Below, piece after piece: positions 39,746 to 48,546 of a DNA stretch of 64,000 nt. Made by a program: the position numbers and the translations under genes. This DNA comes from Desulfomicrobium sp. UBA5193 (GTDB lineage: Bacteria; Desulfobacterota; Desulfovibrionia; Desulfovibrionales; Desulfomicrobiaceae), in contig DHWB01000013.1 of NCBI GenBank assembly GCA_002412965.1, forward strand, positions 3,966-67,965. The letters are read 5' to 3'. Every line of letters starts with the position of its first letter. Within the stretch, counting starts at the first letter, position 1. Below the pieces are notes generated by a model. The model saw only the letters and a list, made by a program, of their open reading frames with translations. It did not search any database and had not been told where the DNA came from.

Positions 39746-40615
39746 ATGATGCAAATGGACAAGAAATTTAAAATAGTTGCACTTCTCGCAGTAAGAAATG
39801 AAGAAATTTTTATCAAGCGATGCATTGAGCATCTTATTCTTCAAGGGATCGATATCTACCTCATTGACAACGAGTCTTCAGACAGCACCGTAGCCATTGC
39901 AGAAAAATTCTTGAACAAGGGAGTCATTCATATCGAATCACTCCCATACGATGGATCGTTTGACCTGACATCACAACTTGCAATCAAAGAACGCATAGCT
40001 CAATCACTGGACGCTGACTGGTTCATCCATCATGACGCTGATGAAATCAGATTTGCACCGTATCCCTTCAAAACACTGCATGAAGGAATACTATACGTTA
40101 ACAATGCAGGATTTACTGCAATAAACTTTGATGAGTTTGTTTTTTTGCCAACTTCACGAGAAGAATCTTTTGAGGGGACAAACTATGTCGACGAAATGCT
40201 CTATTACTATTATTTTGCACCAAAAAAATTAAGAAGGATAAATGCCTGGAAGAACACAGGGCAAGAGATTGATCTTTGCTCTTCGGGCGGACATCGAGTA
40301 AAATTTAAAAAAATACATATTTATACTTACAACTTTATACTACGACATTATATATTTTTAAGTCATGATCATGCGTGCATGAAATACGGTTCACGCACAC
40401 ATAACAAATCTGAATTGAAACGTGGTTGGCACATTGAGCGTCATGGATTCGACCCAGAAAAAATTCAACTGCCCCACAAGAACCAATTGAAAAAAGTTGC
40501 GACAGACAGGGATCTGGACACTTCCGATCCATGGGCGCATCATCGTTTTTTTGGCGAAAGCAAACTGTCGTATTTAGCGCGAAAAGCATTCCATAAATTT
40601 TTTAATTTCAAATAA
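39746..40615 (+). CDS. Glycosyltransferase family 2-like protein (DADE type)
   Basis: The 289-residue protein has VALLAVRNEEIFIKRCIEHL, IDNESSDSTVAIAEKFL and HHDADEIRFAPYPFKTL, the last being the metal-binding motif of the GT2 subgroup often annotated Glyco_tranf_2_4. The later segment LSHDHACMKYGSR may bind the acceptor. It is AT-rich and lies between two sulfotransferase genes, as though the three came in together. Donor and acceptor are unknown. Confidence 0.83.
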   Translation: MMQMDKKFKIVALLAVRNEEIFIKRCIEHLILQGIDIYLIDNESSDSTVAIAEKFLNKGVIHIESLPYDGSFDLTSQLAIKERIAQSLDADWFIHHDADEIRFAPYPFKTLHEGILYVNNAGFTAINFDEFVFLPTSREESFEGTNYVDEMLYYYYFAPKKLRRINAWKNTGQEIDLCSSGGHRVKFKKIHIYTYNFILRHYIFLSHDHACMKYGSRTHNKSELKRGWHIERHGFDPEKIQLPHKNQLKKVATDRDLDTSDPWAHHRFFGESKLSYLARKAFHKFFNFK

Positions 40616-40635
40616 AACCACGGGCACCAGAAGTA

Positions 40636-41481
40636 ATGACGTGCAAGATACCTATAATAGTTGGAGGTTTTTACCGTTCGGGCACATCCTTGGTCCGCCG
40701 CCTGCTCGACTCGCACAGCAACATCCACTGTGGACCGGAAATCAAATTTTTCAGGGACCTGGATCATGACTACATCGACGACCCCCTTGGACACGTTCGC
40801 TTCTTCTCCACCCTCCCTTCCCTAGGGTTAGCGCGAGAGGAAATCCTCTCCCTGTTCGGATCAGCGTTCGTCGCAGCGCACGAACGGGCCGCCGCAAAGG
40901 CAGGCAAAAACCGATGGGCCGACAAGAATCCGGAAAACGTCATCTACCTGGACGACTGGAAAACCCTTCTCCCGCAAGGATTACTCTTTGTCCATGTGGT
41001 GCGGGACCCGTTTGACGCCTTGGCATCCCTCAAATCGATCGGCTTTGAAAAAACGATTCCCCGTTCCTTTGAAGCCAAGGCGGTTCTGCTCAAAACATTT
41101 CTTGATGCGGGTCGAGATTATGCCGCCTCGAACCCCTCGATATCAAAGACTCTCCAATATGAGGATCTTGTTCGCAACCCGGTGGAAACCGTCACAAACC
41201 TTTTCGACTGGCTGGGCGAAAAGCCTGAACTGGAAGTCCTGGAAAATTTTTATCGTCCCGAACGGGGGACAGGCATTGAAGATCCGAAGGTCAAAAAGAC
41301 CCGATCCATCCACTCGAAGAGCATCGGGAGGGGAGGCAAGGAGTTGACGCGACGCGAACTCCATATCGTGGAACAGGTCATGAACAGTCCCGTGCAATTC
41401 AATAATGCAGGTTCCACGGGCCTGTCGCGCTTTTGGCATTTTTTGCGCACCATCAAAGAATCGACAACGGGAAGACAATGA
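40636..41481 (+). CDS. Sulfotransferase family protein
   Basis: The 281-residue protein shows GGFYRSGTSLVRRLLDSH at about 10-27 (5'-phosphosulfate loop) and VHVVRDPFDALASLKS with R123 and D124 at the 3'-phosphate site. A mid-region WADKNPENVIYLDDW is typical of bacterial sulfotransferases. Base use is GC-rich, unlike the AT-rich genes just before it. It overlaps the next sulfotransferase-like gene by four bases (ATGA). It is one of four such genes in the locus. Confidence 0.88.
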   Translation: MTCKIPIIVGGFYRSGTSLVRRLLDSHSNIHCGPEIKFFRDLDHDYIDDPLGHVRFFSTLPSLGLAREEILSLFGSAFVAAHERAAAKAGKNRWADKNPENVIYLDDWKTLLPQGLLFVHVVRDPFDALASLKSIGFEKTIPRSFEAKAVLLKTFLDAGRDYAASNPSISKTLQYEDLVRNPVETVTNLFDWLGEKPELEVLENFYRPERGTGIEDPKVKKTRSIHSKSIGRGGKELTRRELHIVEQVMNSPVQFNNAGSTGLSRFWHFLRTIKESTTGRQ

Positions 41482-42692
41482 ATCAGGCGTCCATTACCCG
41501 ACAGGCCATCCTGGTTATCGGGATGCATCGAAGCGGGACAAGTGCCGTGACCCGAGGACTTGAAGTTCTGGGGGTCAATCTTGGGACCCGCCTCAGATCT
41601 CCACGAACCGAAAACCCGAAGGGTTTTTGGGAGGATCTTGACTTCAACGCTATCAATACCGACGTGCTGCAATCATTCGGACTTGAATGGCACACGCCGG
41701 GACGCATCGACCCAATTGCCCTGCGCTCCTCGCGGCTTCTCCCACTCATGGATCGGGCCACAGCCTTTCTGGATAAAAAATTCGCGGCAAATGGAATTAT
41801 TGGATTGAAGGACCCTCGGGCTTCCCGCGTCCTGCCATTCTGGGAGAAAGTATTTGAAAGATCAGAAGTCGCCGCCAGTTACGTAATCGCATGCAGAAAC
41901 CCGTTGAGCGTGGCGAAATCCCTCGCCGCACGCGATGGATTCCCTTTCATCAAGGGACATGTCCTCTGGCTTGAATACATGCTCTGCAGCCTGACATACT
42001 CCGCATCCAGGCCCAGGATCGTAATCGACTACGACAACATGCTGGAACAGCCCGGTAAGGAATTGACCAGAATCGCCGCCGCCCTCGACCTCACGTTCGA
42101 AATAAACGGCAGCCAATTTCAAGAATACAACACCAAGTTTTTATCTACTTCCCTGCGCTCAACAAACTACAAAATTCAGGACCTGATTGATTGCGATAAC
42201 ATACCTTCTATCTCAAAAGACATGTATTCATTGATAAATAATATCGCTTGTGATCGTAAAAAAATATCCGACAGCTCAACTCATGATGAAATATTAATAT
42301 TTGACACATTATTCTCTAAAAATATCAATTTTTTTCAAAGTATCATCGACGAATTTTATCGCTTCGAAAGCGCATCACAAAAAATATCAATTCTTGAATC
42401 TCAAAATTTTCTCCTTCATGAAGAACTTAAAAATTCTTGTAAAAAGAACATGTTCATCTACTACTATTTTAAAGTGAAAGAAAAAATCTTACTAAAATTC
42501 AAGTCTGCACGAATCAATTCAATTCGAGCAAAAATGTTGAGACATCTCAATTCAGCATTCCTGATCTTTTCGAACACAAAATCCGCGTCAACATTGCGCT
42601 CTTTGCATCACGAAATTATTGGGTCGCTGAAAAATTCTCTGTCGCGCAAAGACAAAAAAAAGCAAACCCATATTCACAACGCCTCAAAGTAA
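41478..42692 (+). CDS. Sulfotransferase-like protein with AT-rich C-terminal extension
   Basis: The 404-residue protein has LVIGMHRSGTSAVTRGLEVL (5'-phosphosulfate loop, 12-31), GFWEDLDFNAINTDVLQSF and IACRNPLSVAKSLAARDG (R140). The first 220 residues are a normal sulfotransferase-like domain of GC-rich composition. From about base 42130 the gene becomes AT-rich and the protein turns into a helical, lysine-rich tail of about 180 residues with no family I recognise. The start at 41478 overlaps the upstream stop and follows GGAAG. The frame is intact. Confidence 0.82.
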   Translation: MNQASITRQAILVIGMHRSGTSAVTRGLEVLGVNLGTRLRSPRTENPKGFWEDLDFNAINTDVLQSFGLEWHTPGRIDPIALRSSRLLPLMDRATAFLDKKFAANGIIGLKDPRASRVLPFWEKVFERSEVAASYVIACRNPLSVAKSLAARDGFPFIKGHVLWLEYMLCSLTYSASRPRIVIDYDNMLEQPGKELTRIAAALDLTFEINGSQFQEYNTKFLSTSLRSTNYKIQDLIDCDNIPSISKDMYSLINNIACDRKKISDSSTHDEILIFDTLFSKNINFFQSIIDEFYRFESASQKISILESQNFLLHEELKNSCKKNMFIYYYFKVKEKILLKFKSARINSIRAKMLRHLNSAFLIFSNTKSASTLRSLHHEIIGSLKNSLSRKDKKKQTHIHNASK

Positions 42693-42700
42693 TCCCCGAT

Positions 42701-43621
42701 ATGCATTCATGCTCCATCATCATCCCGACCCTCAATACAGGGCACTTGCTCGCCCCTCTTGTCTTCAGTCTGCGACAACAGAGTGTGCCTCCCGGCGAGA
42801 TCATCGTCATCGACTCCTCGTCCACCGACAATACCCCCGCCGAGGCGATCCGTCTCGGATGCACACTGCTGACCATACCCAAATCCGAATTCAATCATGG
42901 CGGAACACGCAATCAGGCCGCACGCCAAGCCAAAGGTGACGTTCTGGTATTTATGACCCAGGATGCGCTCCCCGTATCCACCAGATTTCTTGAAGAACTT
43001 GTTAAACCAATCGACCAGGGCGTAGCTTCTGCTACTTACGCACGGCAAGTTCCATATGATTCGGCCAGACCGACCGAAGCCTTCGCGCGCACCTTCAATT
43101 ACCCTCCCATAAGTGTCGTCCGTACCAAAGACACCATCGCTTCCCTCGGGATTCGCGCCTATTTTTTTTCAAATGTCGCTTCGGCGATCCGTAAAGACGT
43201 GTTCATGGCGCATGGCATGTTCCCAGACGATGTCATCATGAACGAGGACATGCTCTTTTGCGCGAAATTGATTGAAAATGGCCATTCCGTCATGTACGCT
43301 GCCAAAGCAATGGTATTTCATTCACACAACTACAGCGCGGTTCAAACATTCCAGCGCTATTTCGACATCGGGGTCTTTTATGCGCAGAACATGAAGGAAA
43401 AAGGAAAGATGAATATCAAGTCCGCAGGAACAAGCTACACGAAGAGACTGCTGACTTATCTCTTCCGTGAAAAAAAAATTTCCGATATCCCTTTTTTCAT
43501 AACGGAAACATGCGCAAAATTTCTCGGTTTTTATTCGGGGAGGCTGGAGGCACGTATTCCAGTATTATTGAAGAGAAAAATGAGCCTTCACAAAGGCTAC
43601 TGGCGAAATTCGAATTGCTGA
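42701..43621 (+). CDS. Glycosyltransferase family 2, rhamnosyltransferase-like
   Basis: The 306-residue protein has SIIIPTLNTGHLLAPLVFSL, IVIDSSSTDNT and the HGGTRNQAARQAKGDVLVF block with H-G-G-T-R-N, which is typical of the rhamnosyltransferase group of GT2. VFMTQDALPV replaces the usual DxD by T-Q-D-A, as that subgroup does. The acceptor acid lies in MNEDMLFCAKLIENG. It sits just upstream of the sugar-phosphate transferase, so it may add the second or a later sugar of the repeat unit. Confidence 0.86.
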   Translation: MHSCSIIIPTLNTGHLLAPLVFSLRQQSVPPGEIIVIDSSSTDNTPAEAIRLGCTLLTIPKSEFNHGGTRNQAARQAKGDVLVFMTQDALPVSTRFLEELVKPIDQGVASATYARQVPYDSARPTEAFARTFNYPPISVVRTKDTIASLGIRAYFFSNVASAIRKDVFMAHGMFPDDVIMNEDMLFCAKLIENGHSVMYAAKAMVFHSHNYSAVQTFQRYFDIGVFYAQNMKEKGKMNIKSAGTSYTKRLLTYLFREKKISDIPFFITETCAKFLGFYSGRLEARIPVLLKRKMSLHKGYWRNSNC

Positions 43622-43628
43622 GAACAAA

Positions 43629-45041
43629 ATGACACGTTTCTTGAAATTCAAAAATGGAGAACTCATGACTCCACTCATGGTATTCTCCGATACGCTTGCA
43701 CTGGGGCTGTGCTCCGGCATCGCCGTCTGGATTCGCTACATATACGAAGGCAAGTTCCATCCGATCATGTATGCCAAGCTCTTTCCAGCTTTGGCCATTT
43801 TTTACATCCTTTTCAGTTTGCGACAACTCTACCCGGGAATCCTCCTGAGCCCCCCGGATGAACTCAAACGCATTTCACAGTCGATAGCGCTGGGCTTTCT
43901 GACCCTGGCCGTGATCGTCTTCCTCTCCAAACAAGCGAACTCCTATTCCCGCGGCATTTTTGTCATGGCCCTCGCCATGTCCTTGATCGCAGTGCCCATT
44001 TTCCGGGCTGTCTTCCGTCATTTCGGATGCAGAATCGGCATATGGGGAAGACAGACCATCATCTTCGGAGCCGGACAGACTGGCAAAATCGTGGCCAAAA
44101 CACTTCTCAAAAAACCGAGTCTTGGCCTCAAACCCATCGCATTCCTCGATGATGACCCGCATAAGCTCGGCACATCGCTTCAGGGCATCCCCATTGTCGC
44201 CCCACTGGCCGGGGCAACGGAACTGGCCGCCCTCAACCCCGGGTCTATAGCCGTACTCGCCCTGCCGAGCATCGACCGGTCGCGCCTGAGGACCATCATC
44301 GACAGCCACACGGAGCGGTTTCGAAACGTCATCCTCATCCCGGACCTTTTCGGGGTCACCAGCCTGTGGGTCTCGGCTGCGGACCTCGACGGCATCCTCG
44401 GGCTGGACATCCGCCACAAGCTTCTCGATCCCCGCAGACAGCTGACCAAACGCGCGTTGGAATTGCTCTTCATCATCGCGAGCCTGCCCTTGAGCCTGCC
44501 ACTCATGGGCCTGATCGCCCTGGCGGTGAAGTTCGACAGCCCCGGGCCGATTTTCTTCAAGCACTGCCGCATCGGCCTTGGTGGGGAAGACATCACCATC
44601 TGGAAATTCAGAACCATGATCCAAGACGCCGAAGAACGCCTGCAGGAGTGCCTCAAGGATCCTTTCCTCCTGGCGCAATGGATGGAGCAGCACAAACTCC
44701 CCGATGACCCGCGGATCACCCGGTTGGGACGCTTTTTGCGCGCCACGAGCCTGGACGAACTGCCACAGCTCTTCAATGTCGTTCGGGGGGAACTCAGTCT
44801 GGTGGGCCCGAGGCCCATTGTCTGGGCCGAGGCGGAAAGATACAGGGAAGGTTTCGAACTCTACAAGAAGGTCAGGCCGGGACTGACCGGCTTGTGGCAG
44901 GTCTCGGGGCGCAGCACCACGAGCTACAGGTACCGGGTCAACCTCGATACATATTATGTTCGGAATTGGTCGGTGTGGATGGACATTTATATATTGGCAA
45001 AAACGCCATTAGCTGTACTGAGCCGCAAAGGCGCATTTTAA
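43629..45041 (+). CDS. wbaP: Undecaprenyl-phosphate sugar phosphotransferase, WbaP type
   Basis: The 470-residue protein has four N-terminal membrane segments, a central nucleotide-binding-like domain (TIIFGAGQTGKIVAKTLL) and a C-terminal transferase domain. The last has IWKFRTMIQDAEE, DDPRITRLGRFLRATSLDEL, SLVGPRPI and RPGLTGLWQVSGRST. This is the layout of WbaP/PglC-superfamily enzymes that load the first sugar phosphate on undecaprenyl phosphate. It starts glycan assembly and is the last gene of the + run. The galactose specificity of WbaP is not proven here. Confidence 0.92.
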   Translation: MTRFLKFKNGELMTPLMVFSDTLALGLCSGIAVWIRYIYEGKFHPIMYAKLFPALAIFYILFSLRQLYPGILLSPPDELKRISQSIALGFLTLAVIVFLSKQANSYSRGIFVMALAMSLIAVPIFRAVFRHFGCRIGIWGRQTIIFGAGQTGKIVAKTLLKKPSLGLKPIAFLDDDPHKLGTSLQGIPIVAPLAGATELAALNPGSIAVLALPSIDRSRLRTIIDSHTERFRNVILIPDLFGVTSLWVSAADLDGILGLDIRHKLLDPRRQLTKRALELLFIIASLPLSLPLMGLIALAVKFDSPGPIFFKHCRIGLGGEDITIWKFRTMIQDAEERLQECLKDPFLLAQWMEQHKLPDDPRITRLGRFLRATSLDELPQLFNVVRGELSLVGPRPIVWAEAERYREGFELYKKVRPGLTGLWQVSGRSTTSYRYRVNLDTYYVRNWSVWMDIYILAKTPLAVLSRKGAF

Positions 45042-45055
45042 AGAAAAAAAACAGA

Positions 45056-45970
45056 TTAAATAGAGATTATGAAGCCCACATTACGAATAAAATCTTGTTT
45101 CCAAAATCCATATTTGCATATCGTTTGAAGTCTTTGAGCATAACACTTTGTTTGAATAGTCGCGTACTTTTCTGCCAAATGAAGCTCATCTGTCATGTCA
45201 CAACGTCCGGAAAATCTATCGCAAAACAACTGCGCCTGATGTTGAGCCGCACGCAATGAACGCTGCTGATCTGTCTTCTTGAATCTCTTCATTGCACCAT
45301 ACAAATCGCTGCGCACCGCACCCAACTCATTCCCCTGATGCTGCCGGTAACGCACTAGGGGACGTGACACATAGCCAATCCTTCCGAAAGCCGCAGCCAC
45401 AATGGCCAACCACCAGTCATGCATGATCGCACCCTCTGGCACGGGGAAGGCTAGATCCTTGAGGGGTTTGTTAATGAGCACCGTACACCCCGTGACATTG
45501 TTCTGCACGAGAAGACGGGCAAAGCTACGAACCCTTGGATCGAGTCGCTGGAACCTCCAGAGAGAAGAGTCTATAACGCATCGATGTTCATCACACACAG
45601 CCAGGTCGCTGTGAACAAGCAGAGGCATGTCAGCCCCGAATTTCCTCTCCATTTGCCGCATGAGTTCCATCTGCACGGCAAGCTTGTCCGGCTCCCATAT
45701 GTCGTCCTGATCGGCAAAGGCCAGGTAATCCGTATTGGCTACATTGGCGAGGATATTAAAATTTTCAACTATTCCAACATTGCCCAAATGATCGTTCACG
45801 AGGGTCAACTGGTCTGCACGGGGCAAAAGCAAATCGACTGTGGTGTCATCAGATCCATCATCACGAACAAAAATTTCAGGACGAAGCGTTTGAGAGAAAA
45901 CTGAATCGAGGAAACTTTTCAAGAAGAAAGAACCATTATAAGTCGCCAAAAGTAATGCTGTTTGAGACAT
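45056..45970 (-). CDS. Glycosyltransferase family 2, rhamnosyltransferase-like (full-length copy)
   Basis: The 304-residue GT-A protein has LLLATYNGSFFLKSFLDSV, VRDDGSDDTTVDLLL and LAFADQDDIWEPDKLAVQM, the signature of the RfaG/rhamnosyltransferase-like GT2 subgroup. It is the last gene of the - strand locus and converges on wbaP with 14 bases between the stops. A 199-bp segment is identical to the truncated copy at 46559-47200, while its N-terminal part is only similar. No terminator hairpin was found between the convergent genes. Confidence 0.9.
   Translation of the reverse strand: MSQTALLLATYNGSFFLKSFLDSVFSQTLRPEIFVRDDGSDDTTVDLLLPRADQLTLVNDHLGNVGIVENFNILANVANTDYLAFADQDDIWEPDKLAVQMELMRQMERKFGADMPLLVHSDLAVCDEHRCVIDSSLWRFQRLDPRVRSFARLLVQNNVTGCTVLINKPLKDLAFPVPEGAIMHDWWLAIVAAAFGRIGYVSRPLVRYRQHQGNELGAVRSDLYGAMKRFKKTDQQRSLRAAQHQAQLFCDRFSGRCDMTDELHLAEKYATIQTKCYAQRLQTICKYGFWKQDFIRNVGFIISI
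45478..45676 (-). repeat. 199-bp direct repeat inside two GT2 genes, copy 1
   Basis: By base-by-base comparison this segment matches 46690-46888 with an offset of 1212 bases and no mismatch. It encodes the segment from MELMRQMERKFGADM through NNVTGCTV. Outside the lower-coordinate edge the two sequences are unrelated; beyond the upper edge similarity continues at a clearly lower level. Confidence 0.93.
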
Positions 45971-46482
45971 AAAATTAAAACCCAGTCGTAGTTTAAAAGT
46001 TTAATGGCTTTTTCTATGCATTTTAATGGCTTTCAGACAACCCAATGGGGACCGCGGACTCAATTCAAGGATTCGGACTCCAGGAATTCCACAGTAAAAA
46101 TCAAAGAAACCTTCTTGATCAAGAAATCGAACATGTAAACGCCAGAAAGCGTTCCTGCTCAGCAAAAAGTTGAAAAGCAACTATCACGCCAAGACGATCC
46201 CACGGATAGCATCTCCCAACAACATGATTATATTAGAAAAAAAACATCAAACGAACAGCCGAGAAAAAAAATTTCGACTGAATCCGTCGCATATACCGCA
46301 ACTGGGATATATGACAAGTCAGATCGGAGAGGATTGGAGCGCTCTTGAGGATCGTCTTTTGAGGAAGATATTTCAAGGTCTCGCGACAAATAATCCGGAT
46401 CAGCAAAAACAAGCATGAATTTTATGCCGGAATAGTCTCGTCCGATTCGGGAAAAATGAAAATTTCAGGCTTCGAAAACACA
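45971..46482. other. Stretch without a recognised gene between two GT2 copies
   Basis: This is about 510 bases of AT-rich sequence with short open frames only. The longest, about 80 codons on + at 46170-46418, starts at TTG, has low-complexity content and no family that I recognise. It may contain the promoter of the GT2 at 45056, but I can point to no convincing element. Confidence 0.5.
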
Positions 46483-46689
46483 TCAAGAAGCTGCAGATCT
46501 TTGAACATAAAGTAAACACCGCACCAGCCAGTGGTGCATGCGCAGGACGTTGCGCGCCCTAGCGGCAAGGGAAATGGACAAAGTGGCCTTCTCTTGGCCG
46601 CGCCTGCGCAGACGATTCAAGCGAGTTTTTAGGCCATGTTGAAGGCGATTTACATCCAGCCCTTTGCCGGTAGAGGGTATTGGTTATGC
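46483..46689 (-). pseudogene. Gene-tail remnant next to the truncated GT2
   Basis: In a frame different from the truncated GT2, the - strand reads open for about 68 codons up to a TGA at 46483-46485. It begins PIPSTGKGLDVNRLQHGLK and ends LVRCLLYVQRSAAS. The composition is ordinary coding-like, with many R and L. It looks like the 3' end of an unrelated gene brought against the end of the 199-bp repeat by a deletion or recombination. No family is recognised. Confidence 0.35.
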
Positions 46690-47200
46690 GCACCGTACAC
46701 CCCGTGACATTGTTCTGCACGAGAAGACGGGCAAAGCTACGAACCCTTGGATCGAGTCGCTGGAACCTCCAGAGAGAAGAGTCTATAACGCATCGATGTT
46801 CATCACACACAGCCAGGTCGCTGTGAACAAGCAGAGGCATGTCAGCCCCGAATTTCCTCTCCATTTGCCGCATGAGTTCCATCTGCACAGCAAGCTTGTC
46901 AGCCTCCCAGATGTCATCCTGATCTGCAAAAACCAAGTAAGGTGCGTCGGTTGCTTTGGCGAGAATGTTGAAATTTTCTACTATCCCTACATTTCCCAAA
47001 CGATCATTCAAAAGGACTAACTGGTCTGCACGAGAGGCGAGAATTTGAGGTGTATTATCGCTTGAACCATCATCTTGGGCAATAACTGTCGGAGAAAGTG
47101 TTTGTAGCGATACTGAATCAATAAAATCATTTAAAAAAAAAGAGCCATCGCAACATGCTAAAATAACAGCAACTTTACACACGACTAGACTGCTCGCCAT
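46559..47200 (-). pseudogene. Truncated glycosyltransferase family 2 copy
   Basis: The first 165 residues or so match the GT2 at 45056: AQDDGSSDNTPQILASRADQ and LVFADQDDIWEADKLAVQM are intact. The match stops abruptly at NNVTGCTV, after which 40 unrelated residues run to a stop. The half of the GT2 domain with the acceptor side (MHDWWLAIVAAAFG in the sibling) is missing, so it is probably inactive. The N-terminal motif is also altered (LACCDGSF for LATYNGSF). It overlaps the end of the upstream GT4 by 16 bases. Confidence 0.8.
46690..46888 (-). repeat. 199-bp direct repeat inside two GT2 genes, copy 2
   Basis: This copy is identical to 45478-45676. Its lower-coordinate edge (46690) is exactly where the truncated GT2 loses similarity to its sibling, marking a recombination junction. 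Above 46888 the two genes remain similar but with many differences. Confidence 0.93.
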
Positions 47201-48528
47201 GCGGAAAACAACTCGTCTACATACTCCTCCGTAGATTTGGGTATGCGCGCTTGGGCACTAAGCCGTCTCAGCAGGTTTTTTTCATGTATAAGTCGAAAAA
47301 GCTGCCGAGCAAGATCTGAAGAATCACCTGAATCAAACAGAAGACCGTTCACATTATCTTCAACTACCGCAGCCAATCCCGGAAGGTTAGACGCAACAAC
47401 CGGGCAACGTGCGGCCTGTGCGGAATAAACCACCAGAGGTGTGTTCTCATGCCATATAGAGGGAACAACCAAGACATCAATCTCTTGCATTATTTGCCCA
47501 ATTTCATTGTTTGGAAAGGTTCCGCAAAACTCAATAAACTGATGAGAATCAGCAAGCAATTTCAGTTTGCCCACATAATCTGGAAAGTCTTCTAATCTCC
47601 CGTATATTTTCAGTGTCGCACTACCGAGATCAAGTTTCGTAACTGCATCTATGAGAACATGACAGCCTTTATGTGACCCAAGTGTTCCTATAAAACCTAT
47701 TTGTAGAGGAATTTTGGGGTCTAGACGCTGATTGATTCCATCAAACTCAATCGATTCAATTCCAAAGGCGGCCTCGGTAATCAATTCAGGCTTAACTCCA
47801 TGGCGAACAAAAACCTGCCTAATGAACCCATTTGGGGCGATGAGACCATTTAATTTATTCAGTCGCGAAACATTTACAGACAACCGGTTTGCAAGAGCCA
47901 CGACTTCCAATTGTTTTGGATAGACTGGCAAAAAGCCCTTGTTGGTGAATCTAACCAGCAGATCCGCCCAAGCAACGGGAAGCAATTCCGCCACTTTTCT
48001 GACTATCCCCTTTTGTGTATCTTGAGCCAAGTGCTTCAGACAGTTTCCTGATTGAGCGCTTGGACCTGCACACAGACCACCATCACTCAGTAAAAGCTGA
48101 CTTAAGGGACAGATAGACCAAAAATCTGTGAGCGTCATGAAACGTGCAATACCAGCAAGTTCGGCACGCTCAATCAACCCTGTACCCAATCGGTCCAGGT
48201 GAAAAAAATGTACTAAATCCGGGCGAAACGTCTTTAAGATGCGCTCAAAATAGTTGGCCCCAAGTTGATTGTCATAGCCAATCTCGATCAAGGTCTCTTG
48301 CCCACCCATTGGGGTATAGGCATGCTGAAAGCGATAAACGTGAATCCCTTCATAGTCATATTCATCAAATCGCCCGTCATCTGGCAAATCCACACCGCCT
48401 GGATATCCTGTCAAGACATGCACCACATGCCCACGCTTTAGTAATTCGCGTGCAACAGCGCGAGTCAACACCTCCGTACCGGCCGAAAAATGCGGGAAGA
48501 ATTGATGAGTGGTAAGCAGAATTTTCAT
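47185..48528 (-). CDS. Glycosyltransferase family 4 with cysteine-rich loop
   Basis: The 447-residue GT-B protein starts MKILLTTHQFFPHFSAGTEV and has IGFIGTLGSHKGCHVLIDAV and the donor-site part PSIWHENTPLVVYSAQAARC. In the N-terminal domain a loop carries C140, C153, C163 and H166 with C-x12-C-x9-C-x2-H spacing, which could bind a metal. The related GT4 at 60973 has the same spacing with a fourth cysteine. The sugar donor is unknown. It follows the epimerase gene by 18 bases. Confidence 0.9.
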   Translation of the reverse strand: MKILLTTHQFFPHFSAGTEVLTRAVARELLKRGHVVHVLTGYPGGVDLPDDGRFDEYDYEGIHVYRFQHAYTPMGGQETLIEIGYDNQLGANYFERILKTFRPDLVHFFHLDRLGTGLIERAELAGIARFMTLTDFWSICPLSQLLLSDGGLCAGPSAQSGNCLKHLAQDTQKGIVRKVAELLPVAWADLLVRFTNKGFLPVYPKQLEVVALANRLSVNVSRLNKLNGLIAPNGFIRQVFVRHGVKPELITEAAFGIESIEFDGINQRLDPKIPLQIGFIGTLGSHKGCHVLIDAVTKLDLGSATLKIYGRLEDFPDYVGKLKLLADSHQFIEFCGTFPNNEIGQIMQEIDVLVVPSIWHENTPLVVYSAQAARCPVVASNLPGLAAVVEDNVNGLLFDSGDSSDLARQLFRLIHEKNLLRRLSAQARIPKSTEEYVDELFSAWRAV

Positions 48529-48546
48529 GCCAGCTTAAGCCTCTAA

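Noticed and set aside
46170..46418. 82-codon open frame on + in the GT2 gap
   Set aside because: TTG start, no ribosome-binding site, low-complexity AT-rich content and no family recognised. Not enough to call a gene.
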